The notes: generated by a model not told the origin, from the letters alone. 64,000 nt of DNA from Thiosulfativibrio zosterae (GCF_011398155.1 NZ_AP021888.1:1285501-1349500); one strand, 5' to 3'; shown: positions 17,834-27,909, numbered from the stretch's first letter. Made by a program: numbers and translations.

Positions 17834-19155
17834 TGACTCTGCAAAATTCTATTTGTGCCGCCAGAAGGGCAAAACTGCTGGGTGAATTGCCCATCAATTC
17901 TGTGGTATTGGTTCATTCGGGTGAAGAACTGATTCGCAATCATGATGTAGATTATCCTTTTAGAGCGCTGAGTGACTTTAATTACTTAACTGGTTTTGCT
18001 GAACCCGACAGTGTGCTGGTGTTGGTCAAAAAGGCAGAAGAAACTGCGGTTATTTTTTGTCGACCTAAAGATCCTGAGCAAGAAACTTGGCAAGGTAGAC
18101 GCTTAGGTGTCGACAAAGCAGCCGCTACTTTGGGTGTGAATCAGGCATTTGCAATCGAACAGTTGGATGAGCAAGCGGAAATTTTTTTAGAAAATATCGA
18201 GCATGTTTTTTTCAGTTTTTCGCAATTGGCATTTTGGCAACCAAAGTTGTTAAATTGGTTACCAAAGTTAAAGTCCAAAGTTCGCAAAGGTATTCAAGCA
18301 CCCAGCCAGCTCAGAGACCTAGATTTAATTTTGCATGAGTTGCGTTTGATTAAATCGGCCGATGAACTTCAACTGCTGCGCCAAGCCGCTCAAATATCCG
18401 TTCAAGGGCATTTATCGGCCTTAAAAATGACCAGGCCTGGTCAATTTGAGTATCAAATTCAAGCCAGTTTAGAGCATACTTTTAAACAATTAGGCTCTCC
18501 CAGAGTGGCATTTAATTCAATTGTCGCAGGTGGTGAAAATGCCTGTATTTTGCATTACACAGAAAATGATGCCGTTTTAAAACATGGTGATTTAATTTTA
18601 GTGGATGCGGGTGCTGAGTTTGCCGGTTATGCAGGTGACATTACCACCACCTTCCCTGTGAGTGGTCAATTCTCAGTCGCACAAAAACAGCTTTATGAAA
18701 TTGTCTTGGCGGCTCAGCAAGCAGCCATTGCCGTTATAAAACCAGGTGTCGCCTACAACCAAATTCATCTTGCTGCTGCAAAAGTGATTATTGCAGGTTT
18801 GGTTAAATTGGGGTTGTTGCAGGGCGAAGAGTCAGAACTGCTAAAGGACGAAAGCTACAAACGATTTTTTATGCATGGAACTGGACACTGGTTAGGTCGG
18901 GATGTGCATGATGTTGGTTTGTACAAAATTAACGGTGACTGGCGAGATTTAGAGCTAGGCATGGTTGTTACGGTTGAGCCAGGCATTTATATTCCTTCGG
19001 AGAGTGAAGGGGTTGACTCAAAATATTGGGGCATCGGCATTCGTATTGAAGATGATGTGTGGGTTACCGACACAGGATGTGAAGTGTTGACACATGGTCT
19101 TCCAAGAACACCAGAGGAAATAGAACAATGGATGAAAAACAACTCCCTACATTAG
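17833..19155 (+). CDS. pepP: Xaa-Pro aminopeptidase P
   Basis: 440 residues from the ATG at 17833. An ORF start at 17809 lies inside ygfB and is less likely because of the TAATG coupling. The N-terminal domain (FNYLTGFAEPDSVLVL) precedes a pita-bread metallopeptidase domain with metal ligands in DAGAEFAGYAGDITTTFP, HGTGHWLGRDVHDVG, VEPGIY and RIEDD. It removes N-terminal residues before proline. Palindrome copy 3 lies inside it and encodes Thr-Arg-Pro-Gly. Confidence 0.95.
   Translation: MTLQNSICAARRAKLLGELPINSVVLVHSGEELIRNHDVDYPFRALSDFNYLTGFAEPDSVLVLVKKAEETAVIFCRPKDPEQETWQGRRLGVDKAAATLGVNQAFAIEQLDEQAEIFLENIEHVFFSFSQLAFWQPKLLNWLPKLKSKVRKGIQAPSQLRDLDLILHELRLIKSADELQLLRQAAQISVQGHLSALKMTRPGQFEYQIQASLEHTFKQLGSPRVAFNSIVAGGENACILHYTENDAVLKHGDLILVDAGAEFAGYAGDITTTFPVSGQFSVAQKQLYEIVLAAQQAAIAVIKPGVAYNQIHLAAAKVIIAGLVKLGLLQGEESELLKDESYKRFFMHGTGHWLGRDVHDVGLYKINGDWRDLELGMVVTVEPGIYIPSESEGVDSKYWGIGIRIEDDVWVTDTGCEVLTHGLPRTPEEIEQWMKNNSLH
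18430..18441. repeat. Iterated palindrome ACCAGGCCTGGT, copy 3 (inside pepP)
   Basis: Exact copy in the pepP coding sequence, read ACC-AGG-CCT-GGT (Thr-Arg-Pro-Gly). It is flanked by AAAAATG on the left. Confidence 0.95.
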
Positions 19156-20363
19156 ATTCGGCTACCAAGAAAGTCTTTATTTCTGGTGGCGGCCCGGTGG
19201 GTTTAATGCTGGCGATAGGATTGGTGCAAAAAGGGTTTTCGGTTATTTTGGCAGAAAAGAATGCCGATTTTGCATCAGAGGGCGCGGCTCATCATGGGTC
19301 TTTTGATGGCAGAGTGCTGGCGTTAACTTACGCCTCTAAACTGTTTTTAGAGTCCTTAAATTTATGGTCATCCTTACAATCCAAAGTCACGGAGATTCAT
19401 TCTGTCCATGTGTCTCAAAAAGGGTACTTAGGTGTGACCCATCTCCATGCCTCAGAAATGGGTGTTCCTGCGCTAGGTTATAGTATATCTGGCTCTGATT
19501 TAGGTCAGGTTTTATGGCAAGCCTGTCAACAGTTACAAGCAGCTGATCAGGCATGCTTACAGATTTTGTGCCCAGCAGAACTCATTGATTTGCAACAAGA
19601 TGAATCGGCTGTTCAATTAAGTCTGCAAACAGAATTTGGGTCTCAGACACTGGATGTTGATTTTGTGGTTGGCGCTGATGGAACACAATCCAAGGTAAGA
19701 GAATTACTGGGTTTGCCCATTGAAATTAAAGATTACGATGCTTATGGTGTGATTGCCAAAATAGAAACAGAGCTTGCGCCAAATCATTGGGCCTATGAGC
19801 GTTTTACCACACAAGGGCCAGTTGCCTTGTTGCCAATGGGTGGCCATGCCAGTAAAGCAGTATTGGTGTGTGAGTCCAAAGATATTGACACTGTAAAAAG
19901 TTTGGATGACACAGCGTTTATGGCCTTATTTGCTGAAAAAATGGGCGAAAGACTCGGTGCGTTTACGCAGGTTTCTGAAAGAGTGTTTTATCCGTTAAAA
20001 GAAACTTATGTTCCACAAATGGTTCAGGGGCGAGTGGTTTTAATGGGGAATGCTGCCCATACTCAGCATCCAGTCGCGGCTCAAGGTTTAAACTTAGGCA
20101 TTGCCGATATTGAGGCATTTTTGCAACAGGCTAATCACCTAATCAATCCTGAAATGGATGTGGCGCCTGTTCTTGAGTCTTACGCCAAACAACGCGCTGA
20201 GCATCATCAAAAAATAATGGGGCTTACCGATGGTTTAATTGAATTGTTTCAAGCGCCATCACCGGTAATTGGTCATCTAAGGGGTATTGGTCTAATGGCA
20301 ATGCAGTCGTTGAGTCCGCTCAGAAAACGCTTCTCAAAATTAGGCATGGGGATAAATCAATAA
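19128..20363 (+). CDS. ubiH: Ubiquinone biosynthesis FAD-dependent hydroxylase UbiH
   Basis: 411 residues. It has the N-terminal FAD-binding GGGPVGLMLAIGL, the VVGADGTQSKVRE motif typical of aromatic hydroxylases, and GNAAHTQHPVAAQGLNLGIAD. The start lies 28 bp inside pepP and is preceded by AGAGGA at about 19112, which supports it. UbiH hydroxylates C1 of the ubiquinone ring. The order pepP-ubiH-ubiI supports the paralogue choice over ubiF. Confidence 0.9.
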   Translation: MDEKQLPTLDSATKKVFISGGGPVGLMLAIGLVQKGFSVILAEKNADFASEGAAHHGSFDGRVLALTYASKLFLESLNLWSSLQSKVTEIHSVHVSQKGYLGVTHLHASEMGVPALGYSISGSDLGQVLWQACQQLQAADQACLQILCPAELIDLQQDESAVQLSLQTEFGSQTLDVDFVVGADGTQSKVRELLGLPIEIKDYDAYGVIAKIETELAPNHWAYERFTTQGPVALLPMGGHASKAVLVCESKDIDTVKSLDDTAFMALFAEKMGERLGAFTQVSERVFYPLKETYVPQMVQGRVVLMGNAAHTQHPVAAQGLNLGIADIEAFLQQANHLINPEMDVAPVLESYAKQRAEHHQKIMGLTDGLIELFQAPSPVIGHLRGIGLMAMQSLSPLRKRFSKLGMGINQ

Positions 20364-21640
20364 TGCAATCCAATCTACAAGTTGAAATTTCAGATGCTGA
20401 AAAAACCAATATTATCAATACTGTTTGGGATGTGGTCGTCGTTGGTGGCGGAATGGTTGGCGCTGCCGCTGCACTGGGTTTGGCTCAGGCAGACTTTAAA
20501 GTGCTGTTGCTAGAAAAAACACCTCCTCAATTGCAATGGTCTAATACTCATCCTTATGAAACGCGCGTCAGTGCTTTAACCAGAGCTTCAGAGAACATTC
20601 TGAGAAACCTGGGAGCCTGGTCTGGGGTTGTCTCTCGACGAGGACATGCATTTAAGGCAATGCATATTTGGGATGAAGCCAGTTCTGGCGAAGTGCATTT
20701 TTCGGCCGCTGACATACATGAACCCAATCTAGGTTTTGTGGTTGAAAACTCAGTCATTCAGGCGGCAATTTGGGATCAGATTGTTTTGTCAGACAAAATT
20801 ACTACCCTATTTGATAGAACCGTTGGCGAGCTTTCATTAGAGGAAGATTTTGCAAAACTTGAACTGGAAGGACTTGGTCATGTTCAGACCAGGTTGATTG
20901 TTGGTGCCGATGGTGCGCAGTCGTTTATTCGAAATAAAGCGCATATTGGCCTTGAGACGCATGATTATGGTCAGTGTGCCGTGGTGGGTTGTGTTCAAAC
21001 CGAGTTGCCTAATGAAGATACCTGTTGGCAGCGATATCAAAAAGACGGTCCGTTTGCGTTTCTAGCTATGGACGAACAAATGAGTTCTATTGCTTGGTAT
21101 TTGCCGCTTGAAAAAATGGAGTGGGCATTGAGTTTGGACGATGCGTCTTTTGCAAAACAAATTGAAATAGCTTCCGAAGGTCGTTTAGGTAAGATTTTAA
21201 AAATTGCTGAAAAAGCAGCATTTCCTTTAACGCGACGCCATGCAGAAGCCTATGTCAAACCGCATTTAGTCTTGGTGGGGGATGCTGCTCATACCATCCA
21301 TCCTCAAGCTGGACAAGGGGTAAATTTAGGGTTGCTAGATGTTGCGGCTTTAATCGAAACCCTGAGCAATGCAAAACTTGAAAATGCCCATAAGGACTGG
21401 TCTAGATTTGCGGTTTTGCGTCGTTATGAAAGATGGCGCAGAGGGGATAATGCAATTGTTCAGCGTTCAATGGAAGGTTTTGATTGGATGTTTAAGCAGG
21501 ATACTCAACTTAAAAATTCGGTGCGAAGCGTGATACTACCTTTAGCAAACCGCCTAGCGCCTGCCAAAAATTGGTTAATGCTGCAAGCCCTTAAAGGGCG
21601 TGAGGCAACCCCTTTGTTGGCTAAAGGACTGGTTCATTAA
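20363..21640 (+). CDS. ubiI: Ubiquinone biosynthesis FAD-dependent hydroxylase UbiI/VisC-like
   Basis: 425 residues. FAD dinucleotide motif VVVGGGMVGAAAALGLAQ, IVGADGAQSFIRN, and GDAAHTIHPQAGQGVNLGLLD. It is the same family as the preceding gene, coupled to it by a one-base overlap (TAATG). By operon position it matches UbiI, which hydroxylates C5. UbiF/UbiL-type specificity cannot be excluded from sequence alone. Confidence 0.87.
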   Translation: MQSNLQVEISDAEKTNIINTVWDVVVVGGGMVGAAAALGLAQADFKVLLLEKTPPQLQWSNTHPYETRVSALTRASENILRNLGAWSGVVSRRGHAFKAMHIWDEASSGEVHFSAADIHEPNLGFVVENSVIQAAIWDQIVLSDKITTLFDRTVGELSLEEDFAKLELEGLGHVQTRLIVGADGAQSFIRNKAHIGLETHDYGQCAVVGCVQTELPNEDTCWQRYQKDGPFAFLAMDEQMSSIAWYLPLEKMEWALSLDDASFAKQIEIASEGRLGKILKIAEKAAFPLTRRHAEAYVKPHLVLVGDAAHTIHPQAGQGVNLGLLDVAALIETLSNAKLENAHKDWSRFAVLRRYERWRRGDNAIVQRSMEGFDWMFKQDTQLKNSVRSVILPLANRLAPAKNWLMLQALKGREATPLLAKGLVH

Positions 21641-21641
21641 T

Positions 21642-22523
21642 ATGGCAATTAACTACAAGGCTTTATTGGGGGTCGCAGGGGTTCATGCAAACGAGAATGA
21701 TCGTGCACAGCGCTTCGGAACTTTATTTTCTTATTTGGTCTTGTTAGCACTTTTAGGTGTGGTTGTTCAGCTGATATTAGATTATTCAGAAGTTCATTTT
21801 AATGGGATTTGGTTGTCTTTGGCTGTTTGGTGGATATTTTTTGCGGAGTTTGTGGTTAGCTTAAGTTTGGTGGATCAAAAAGTTCGTTATATCCGCCATA
21901 ATTGGTTGAATTTAGTCATTATTTTCTTAGCTTTTCCTTGGATGGAGTGGGGCGGTGATTGGGCAGTCATATTTAGAGCCTTGCGTTTAATTCTATTTGT
22001 AAGGGTGCTGGTAACGGTTATTGAAGATGTAGTGGCTATTTTAAGACGCAACAGTTTTGGGCGCGTTTTAGCGGCAGCAGTCGTGTTTGTGGTGATTTCA
22101 GCGGCCATTTTTTCGGCCATAGAAGATAAGCCTTTTACATCAGGTTTATGGTATGCCCTAGTTACCATCACTACGGTCGGTTATGGGGATGTTGTTCCCT
22201 TAACGGATAATGGGCGCTTTTATGGCGCCTTTTTAATTATATTTGGTGTGGTACTATTTTCTTTGTTAACTGCAAACATTTCAGCTTTTTTGGTGGGCGC
22301 TGAACAAAAGAAAATGGAAAGTGAAATTCTAAAATATGTGCAGTTAACCGAGCAACGCATGGCGGAGCAGTCTAAAAGGCATGAGCAAATGTTGGAGTCG
22401 ATGTTAAAAGAAATTGATGACAGGCTTATTGTTCTTGAGAAAAAAATTCATGAGAAACAAACAGAAACCTTGCAAAATCATCTTAAAAGTATTGAACAAC
22501 ATTTGAAGGATAGGTCGAGATAA
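21642..22523 (+). CDS. Voltage-gated-type K+ channel with C-terminal coiled coil
   Basis: 293 residues from the ATG just after the ubiI stop; an earlier frame start (21600) lies within ubiI. About six TM helices are seen. A selectivity filter TTVGYGDVVP lies between the last two (about 170-180), and an S4-like helix RALRLILFVRVLV has regularly spaced arginines. A coiled-coil tail of about 60 residues (MAEQSKRHEQMLESMLKEI) follows. It probably conducts K+ across the inner membrane. Its place at the end of the ubi operon is unusual; whether it is cotranscribed is inferred from the 1-bp spacing. Confidence 0.85.
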   Translation: MAINYKALLGVAGVHANENDRAQRFGTLFSYLVLLALLGVVVQLILDYSEVHFNGIWLSLAVWWIFFAEFVVSLSLVDQKVRYIRHNWLNLVIIFLAFPWMEWGGDWAVIFRALRLILFVRVLVTVIEDVVAILRRNSFGRVLAAAVVFVVISAAIFSAIEDKPFTSGLWYALVTITTVGYGDVVPLTDNGRFYGAFLIIFGVVLFSLLTANISAFLVGAEQKKMESEILKYVQLTEQRMAEQSKRHEQMLESMLKEIDDRLIVLEKKIHEKQTETLQNHLKSIEQHLKDRSR

Positions 22524-22681
22524 TTTCTGTTTAATACCCCTCAATAGGCTTATATTAAAGCCTTCTAACAGGGTAATATAAAGATAATTTTGACTTTCAT
22601 GTAATAAAGTTTTATATTCACCTCCATCAATTTTTTTTATAAAAAATTCACTTAATTAGTTTTTACTCTAAGGCAAATTTA

Positions 22682-23632
22682 ATGGCTGATAGACGACTCC
22701 AAGTATTTCACACAGTAGCGCGTGTGATGAGCTTTACCAAAGCAGCTGAAACACTGCATATGACGCAACCCGCAGTGACTTTTCAGGTTAAGCAACTCGA
22801 AGAATTCTTTAACACTCGTTTATTTGATCGAACGCATAATAAAATCACACTGACCGACGCGGGCAAGGTGGTTTATGACTACTCAGAAAAGATTTTGGAT
22901 AGTTATGAAAAGATGAACAACGAAGTTCGCGAATTAACAGGTGAAGTGACTGGAAGTCTGATTATTGGTGCCAGCACCACTATTGCAGAGTATTTGCTGC
23001 CAAGTCTATTAGGTGTTTTTAAAAAGCAGTTTGAAGATGTTAATATTCGTTTGCAAGTCGGTAACACGGATGCCATCGTTTCAATGGTTGAAAACAATAT
23101 GATCGATTTGGGTGTTGTTGAAGCCCCTGTCTATAATAAAAACCTTGAAGTAGATGTTTGCCGCCTTGATGAGATGCAGTTGATCGTTCCTGTTAACCAT
23201 CCTCTAGCCAATCGCAATAAAATTTCAGTTGAACAGATTCGTAAGTATGGCTACATCTCTCGTGAAGAGGGTTCTGGTTCGCGTGCAGTTATTGACAACT
23301 ATATTCGTGAGCAAGGCTTAAGTTATAGCGACTTGAAGGTGGTTATGGAGCTTGGTAGCCCAGAGGCCGTCAAAATGTCGGTGGAATCTGATGTAGGTAT
23401 TGCAATCGTTTCTCGCACCACTTTATCAAAAGAGTTGCAGTTAGGTACTTTAAAAGCCATTCCTTTAGATCCACCACTTTACAGACCTTTTTCTCATGTG
23501 AGACAAAAGCATAAGTTTAGACATAGAGCCGTTGGGGAATTGTTAGATTTTGCGGTTACCTATTGCAAAGAGCGAGCTTTAGAGCAAGGATTCCGTATTC
23601 CTACTGAAGAAGAGAAAGAAAAGTTTCGTTAA
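22682..23632 (+). CDS. LysR-family transcriptional regulator
   Basis: 316 residues. An N-terminal winged HTH (LQVFHTVARVMSFTKAAETLHMTQPAVTF region) is joined to a CysB-type effector domain (GSLIIGASTTIAEYLLPSLLGVF). There is no clear divergent target: the upstream neighbour, the K+ channel gene, runs in the same direction. The effector domain resembles CysL/CbbR-like members, but the ligand cannot be assigned. A 150-bp AT-rich gap precedes it and a strong terminator follows. Confidence 0.9.
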   Translation: MADRRLQVFHTVARVMSFTKAAETLHMTQPAVTFQVKQLEEFFNTRLFDRTHNKITLTDAGKVVYDYSEKILDSYEKMNNEVRELTGEVTGSLIIGASTTIAEYLLPSLLGVFKKQFEDVNIRLQVGNTDAIVSMVENNMIDLGVVEAPVYNKNLEVDVCRLDEMQLIVPVNHPLANRNKISVEQIRKYGYISREEGSGSRAVIDNYIREQGLSYSDLKVVMELGSPEAVKMSVESDVGIAIVSRTTLSKELQLGTLKAIPLDPPLYRPFSHVRQKHKFRHRAVGELLDFAVTYCKERALEQGFRIPTEEEKEKFR

Positions 23633-23657
23633 TATTTGATGAATCTTAAGAAGTAAG

Positions 23658-23684
23658 AAAAAAGGCGGATTTACCGCCTTTTTT
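23658..23684. terminator. Terminator between LysR gene and phoH
   Basis: AAAAAAGGCGG / CCGCCTTTTTT with a 5-nt loop, between the convergent LysR gene and the phoH-like gene. It can work in both directions. Confidence 0.9.
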
Positions 23685-23710
23685 GTTTTTTGGACTTTGT
23701 TTTTGGACTT

Positions 23711-25120
23711 TTATAAGTTTTCGTTTGCAAACTCAGCCAATCGAGAGCGTTCACCTTGTTTTAAGGTGATGTGAGCACTGTGTTCCCAATATTTAAATCG
23801 ATCCACAACATAAGTTAAGCCTGTGGTGGTTTCAGTTAGGTAGGGTGAATCAATTTGTCCAATGTTTCCTAAACAGACTATTTTTGACCCTTCGCCTGCA
23901 CGAGTAATTAGTGTTTTCATTTGTTTAGGGGTTAAGTTTTGCGCTTCGTCTAGAATAATGAATTTTTTCTGAAAAGTACGCCCACGCATGAAGTTCATAG
24001 ATTTTATTTTGATGCGGCGATTCATCAGTTCTGTGGTGGTGTCTTTCTCCCATTTGCTGACATGACCTTCAGTTTGCGACAAGACTTCAAGGTTATCCAT
24101 TAATGCTCCCATCCAGGGCGTCATCTTTTCTTCTTCAGTGCCGGGTAAAAAACCAATATCTTCACCAACAGGTATGGTGGCACGGGTCATGATGATTTCT
24201 GAGTATAAATTGTCTTCAAGCGTTTGTTCTAAAGCTGCCGCAAGGGTTAAAAGGGTTTTACCCGTTCCCGCGACACCCAGTAAAGAGACAAATTCAATCT
24301 CAGGGTCCATTAAGAAATTAAGCGCCATATTTTGCTCTTCATTACGAGCGCTTATCCCCCAAATGCTTTTTTTGCTTTGCTGAAAGTTTTGCATATATTC
24401 AAGCGTTGCAATATTGTTTTCTACTTTTCGAACAATGGCACTAAATCCCGCTTCATTTGGGCTAATTAAACATTGATTGGGATACCAGTGAACCGTGTTA
24501 TCGATTTCGATTTCATAAAAAGTTCGACCATCATTTAACCAAGACTTCATGCGATGCGCATTTTGCTCAAAAAAGTGTTCGTCTAAATAATCCCAACCGG
24601 TATAAAGCAAATCGGCATCTTCTAAGACGCGGTCATTGTAATAGTCTTCAGAGTGCAGTCCAACAGCGGAAGACTTTATTCTCATGTTGATGTCTTTGGT
24701 AACCAAAGTGACATTGCGCTGCGGATAGAGTTCTTTCAGCGCTAAGCCAGTTTGCAGAATATGGTTATCTGCTTTGTGGCTGGGGAGCGAGGCAGGTAAT
24801 TCTGCTTTTAGGGGTTCAGTTTCAAAATAAAGTTTACCTAAATGCAGTGTTTGGCCATCTTTTAAGGGGTGAATGCGTTCAAGGCTGAGTCCTGCTTTGA
24901 TTTCTTCAAAAGTGGCATTGCAAATGATTTGATCAATTAGGCGGTTTGTCTCGCGTACATTTCGAGAAACTTCAGACATCCCTTTTTTGCCAGCATCTAA
25001 CTCTTCTAGAACGGTCATGGGTAATAAAATGTCATGTTCTTCAAAATTAAACAGCGCCATAGGGTCGTGCATCAGAACATTGGTATCTAGGATAAATAAG
25101 CGTTTAGAATCTTGATTCAT
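23711..25120 (-). CDS. PIN-PhoH fusion ATPase (PhoH2/YlaK type)
   Basis: 469 residues. An N-terminal PIN ribonuclease domain (FILDTNVLMHDPMALFNF, LEELDAGKKG, VTKDINMRIK) is followed by a PhoH ATPase with Walker A GVAGTGKTLLTLA at about 285, Walker B KFIILDEAQNLTP, and GNIGQID. PhoH2 proteins unwind and cleave RNA in an ATP-dependent way. There is no separate antitoxin gene nearby, so a housekeeping RNA role is more likely than a toxin. It is 33 bp downstream of the peroxiredoxin gene, probably one operon. Confidence 0.9.
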   Translation of the reverse strand: MNQDSKRLFILDTNVLMHDPMALFNFEEHDILLPMTVLEELDAGKKGMSEVSRNVRETNRLIDQIICNATFEEIKAGLSLERIHPLKDGQTLHLGKLYFETEPLKAELPASLPSHKADNHILQTGLALKELYPQRNVTLVTKDINMRIKSSAVGLHSEDYYNDRVLEDADLLYTGWDYLDEHFFEQNAHRMKSWLNDGRTFYEIEIDNTVHWYPNQCLISPNEAGFSAIVRKVENNIATLEYMQNFQQSKKSIWGISARNEEQNMALNFLMDPEIEFVSLLGVAGTGKTLLTLAAALEQTLEDNLYSEIIMTRATIPVGEDIGFLPGTEEEKMTPWMGALMDNLEVLSQTEGHVSKWEKDTTTELMNRRIKIKSMNFMRGRTFQKKFIILDEAQNLTPKQMKTLITRAGEGSKIVCLGNIGQIDSPYLTETTTGLTYVVDRFKYWEHSAHITLKQGERSRLAEFANENL

Positions 25121-25153
25121 TTGTGCTTCCTTAAAGTGTGAGTAATCGTGTAT

Positions 25154-25621
25154 TTAGAGATAAGTTTTTAAAGTGTCTATAACCGATGCAACATGCCCTT
25201 TAACAGAAACTTTTCGCCATTCATGAATCAATTTACCTTCTGGGTTGATTAAAAAAGTAGATCGTTCAATGCCAAGGTATTCTTTGCCATAGTTTTTCTT
25301 TAATTTGATGACATCAAATAATTGGCAGAGGGTTTCATCAATATCCGCAATCAGTTCAAATTTAAAATTCTGTTTCGCGATGAAATTTTGATGCTTTTTT
25401 AAGCTGTCTTTTGATACCCCAATCACTTGTGTGTTGAGAGATTTTAATAATTCTACTTGCTCAGAAAACTCTAAACCTTCGGTTGTGCAACCAGGTGTGT
25501 TGTCTTTGGGGTAGAAATATAACACAGTGAATTGCCCCAGAAAGTCTTTTGAAGTCATGTATTTGTCGGGGGTTGATGTGACTGAAAACTCTGGAAGAGT
25601 ATCGCCAATTTTGATGCTCAT
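25154..25621 (-). CDS. bcp: Peroxiredoxin Bcp/PrxQ (thiol peroxidase)
   Basis: 155 residues. The peroxidatic Cys45 sits in PKDNTPGCTTEGLEF. The usual resolving Cys five residues later (Cys50 in E. coli Bcp) is Leu here. The other cysteine in view is Cys99 (DETLCQLFDVI), so it may act as a 1-Cys enzyme or use Cys99. It reduces peroxides with thioredoxin. It lies upstream of the PIN-PhoH gene. Confidence 0.92.
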   Translation of the reverse strand: MSIKIGDTLPEFSVTSTPDKYMTSKDFLGQFTVLYFYPKDNTPGCTTEGLEFSEQVELLKSLNTQVIGVSKDSLKKHQNFIAKQNFKFELIADIDETLCQLFDVIKLKKNYGKEYLGIERSTFLINPEGKLIHEWRKVSVKGHVASVIDTLKTYL

Positions 25622-25812
25622 ATGCTTACCTTTGAGAAGAAATACAAGGTTAGTATGCCGTCTTTAAATAGGATATTCCAATGAAATTTCGTTGAAATTA
25701 ATTGAGGGTTTTTAAGCCCCGCAAAGTCGGGAATAATTGCTTGAAGAAAAGGGCTTTAGGCGGTAATATTACGCTCCTGTAACTTGTAAAGTAATTCTTA
25801 GGGAGTAAACCT

Positions 25813-26691
25813 GTGTTTAGAGGCAGCATGGTTGCGTTGGTAACCCCAATGCATGAGGATGAGTCTGTTGATTTTGAAGCTTTAGAGAAATTGGTTGAGT
25901 TTCACATAAAATCAAAGACCAAGGCCATCGTTGCGATGGGCACTACCGGTGAATCTGCCACTTTAACTTTTGAAGAACATTGTGAAGTCGTCAGATTTGT
26001 TGTTGAAAAAACAGCTGGTCGCATTCCAGTGATTGCAGGCACAGGAGCCAATTCTACTCAAGAAGCTATTGAATTGACTGAATGCGCCAAAAAAGCAGGG
26101 GCTGATGCTTGTTTACTGGTTACGCCTTATTACAATAAACCGACTCAAGAAGGCTTGTACCTTCACCATAAAAAAATAGCTGAATCGGTTGATATACCTC
26201 AAATTTTATACAATGTACCTGGGCGCACAGCCTGTGATATGTTGCCTGAAACCATTGCCAGATTAGCCAGCGTTAAAAATATTATTGGTGTAAAAGAAGC
26301 AACGGGTGATTTAACGCGTGTGACTAAAATTCAAGATTTACTCGCAGGTCAAGAGTTTGATTTATACACGGGTGATGATGCAACGGCCATCGATTTTATC
26401 TTGATGGGTGGACACGGTGGTATTTCAGTCACCGCAAATGTTGCCCCGCTTGAACTCAGTGAAGCCTATGACTTAGCCTTAGCAGGTAAAGCAGAAGAAG
26501 CCAAAGCCAAAGACGCACCTTTGCAGGGTTTACACAGCAAATTATTTGTAGAAGCCAATCCAATCCCCGTTAAATGGGCAATGAATCAAATGGGGCTGAT
26601 TGGTCCCGCCTTGCGTTTACCTTTGACGCCCTTGTCAGCTCAATGTCATGATGTAGTTAAACAAGCGATGATCGAAGCAGGAATTATTTAA
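25813..26691 (+). CDS. dapA: 4-hydroxy-tetrahydrodipicolinate synthase
   Basis: 292 residues with a GTG start, preceded by TAGGGAG at 25799. Motifs: [23 protein letters not shown], the catalytic Tyr in [10 protein letters not shown], and the Schiff-base Lys in [10 protein letters not shown]. It condenses pyruvate and aspartate semialdehyde in lysine/diaminopimelate synthesis. bamC follows with no gap, as in E. coli. Confidence 0.96.
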   Translation: MFRGSMVALVTPMHEDESVDFEALEKLVEFHIKSKTKAIVAMGTTGESATLTFEEHCEVVRFVVEKTAGRIPVIAGTGANSTQEAIELTECAKKAGADACLLVTPYYNKPTQEGLYLHHKKIAESVDIPQILYNVPGRTACDMLPETIARLASVKNIIGVKEATGDLTRVTKIQDLLAGQEFDLYTGDDATAIDFILMGGHGGISVTANVAPLELSEAYDLALAGKAEEAKAKDAPLQGLHSKLFVEANPIPVKWAMNQMGLIGPALRLPLTPLSAQCHDVVKQAMIEAGII

Positions 26692-27882
26692 GTGTCTTAT
26701 TCAAACAGTTTGCCTTACTCTTTAACCTCTCATAAAACTTTATGGACTTCTTGTGTTTTATCAGCTTTGTTAGCCTTATCAGGCTGTGAATCTTTAAACT
26801 CTAAAGATGCTTCTGGCTCAGAAGGGGATTACAGATCCACTGAGTCTTCGCTGTCACAATCACTTGAAATGCCCCCAAATCTCATAGCGCCCAACTTTCA
26901 AAAAGACGAGTTTTACAAAATTATTGATAGCGCTAGCACCGAAGAAACCAATTTGATTCCTTCTTATCAAGCTAAGGGCTTAGCAGTTAAGTCTAATTTG
27001 GGTGAACGCTGGTTAGAAATGGACACGGTTGATGGTGATAAGGTTTGGACCGGTCTAGAAGCATTTTTAAACTCTATGGGCTTTAGTATTAAATCGGCTC
27101 GTAAAGATATTGGGGTGATTGAAACCAACTTTACGCCTAGAAAAGAGTTGGTTCCGCTTGATGATCAAGGCCCTTTAACCAAGCTATTAAACAGCTGGCG
27201 TTCAGAGTTCGCAGAAGGTGCCTATGATCGTTTGATTGCCCGTGTTGAAATGGATGCGCAAACTCAAAAGACGCGTGTTTATTTTTATCATGCCAATATT
27301 TTCAGCGGGGTAGACGCAGATGGTGACACCACGCTGGGTAATTCCAAAATCCGTCCAAGCAATCCATTCTTTGAAGCAGAAGCTTTATATCAGGCAATGA
27401 TTTTCTTCGGTGCTGTTCAAGCAGATGCATTGCAGCAAATTGAAATGACTGAAAATCGTATGGAGTTAACTCAGGGGACGGCTTTTGATGGTTTGAAACT
27501 AAAAGCTGGTTTAGAAGAATCCTGGACTTACTTTAAAGCCATGACTTATCGTGTCAATTGGTCCATTGAAAAAATGGATGCTGATAATCACCAGGCCTGG
27601 TTAAAATTACCTGACGAAATTAGAAAAGATACCTCACTCACTTCTAAGTTAGCTTTTTGGCGTGATAAAGATTCTATGGTGTTGCCAGAAATCATCAAGT
27701 TTAGTTTAACACCCATTGAAGATGCTAAGACTGGTCAGCCTATCGATCCACCTATGAGCCTTTTGCAGGCGCGTTCGCTTGATGAAGAAGTGCCTTTAGA
27801 TGAGGCTGCCCGTAAATTGGTGTTTGAGCGTTTAGGGTTGCTCAATACAAAAAATTCTGAAAAAGATGTTGGCTCAAAATAA
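26692..27882 (+). CDS. bamC: Outer membrane assembly lipoprotein BamC
   Basis: 396 residues with a GTG start immediately after the dapA stop. A signal peptide ends in lipobox LSGC (Cys33). An unstructured N-terminal region (LEMPPNLIAPNF) precedes two helix-grip domains (about 100-200 and 230-330). Part of the BAM complex that inserts beta-barrel proteins. The dapA-bamC order supports the name. The DNA includes palindrome copy 4, encoding His-Gln-Ala-Trp. Confidence 0.85.
   Translation: MSYSNSLPYSLTSHKTLWTSCVLSALLALSGCESLNSKDASGSEGDYRSTESSLSQSLEMPPNLIAPNFQKDEFYKIIDSASTEETNLIPSYQAKGLAVKSNLGERWLEMDTVDGDKVWTGLEAFLNSMGFSIKSARKDIGVIETNFTPRKELVPLDDQGPLTKLLNSWRSEFAEGAYDRLIARVEMDAQTQKTRVYFYHANIFSGVDADGDTTLGNSKIRPSNPFFEAEALYQAMIFFGAVQADALQQIEMTENRMELTQGTAFDGLKLKAGLEESWTYFKAMTYRVNWSIEKMDADNHQAWLKLPDEIRKDTSLTSKLAFWRDKDSMVLPEIIKFSLTPIEDAKTGQPIDPPMSLLQARSLDEEVPLDEAARKLVFERLGLLNTKNSEKDVGSK
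27590..27601. repeat. Iterated palindrome ACCAGGCCTGGT, copy 4 (inside bamC)
   Basis: Exact copy in bamC, read in the frame CAC-CAG-GCC-TGG (His-Gln-Ala-Trp), a different frame from copy 3. Confidence 0.95.
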
Positions 27883-27909
27883 AGTCTGATTCAATTTAGG
27901 TTTTGATTT

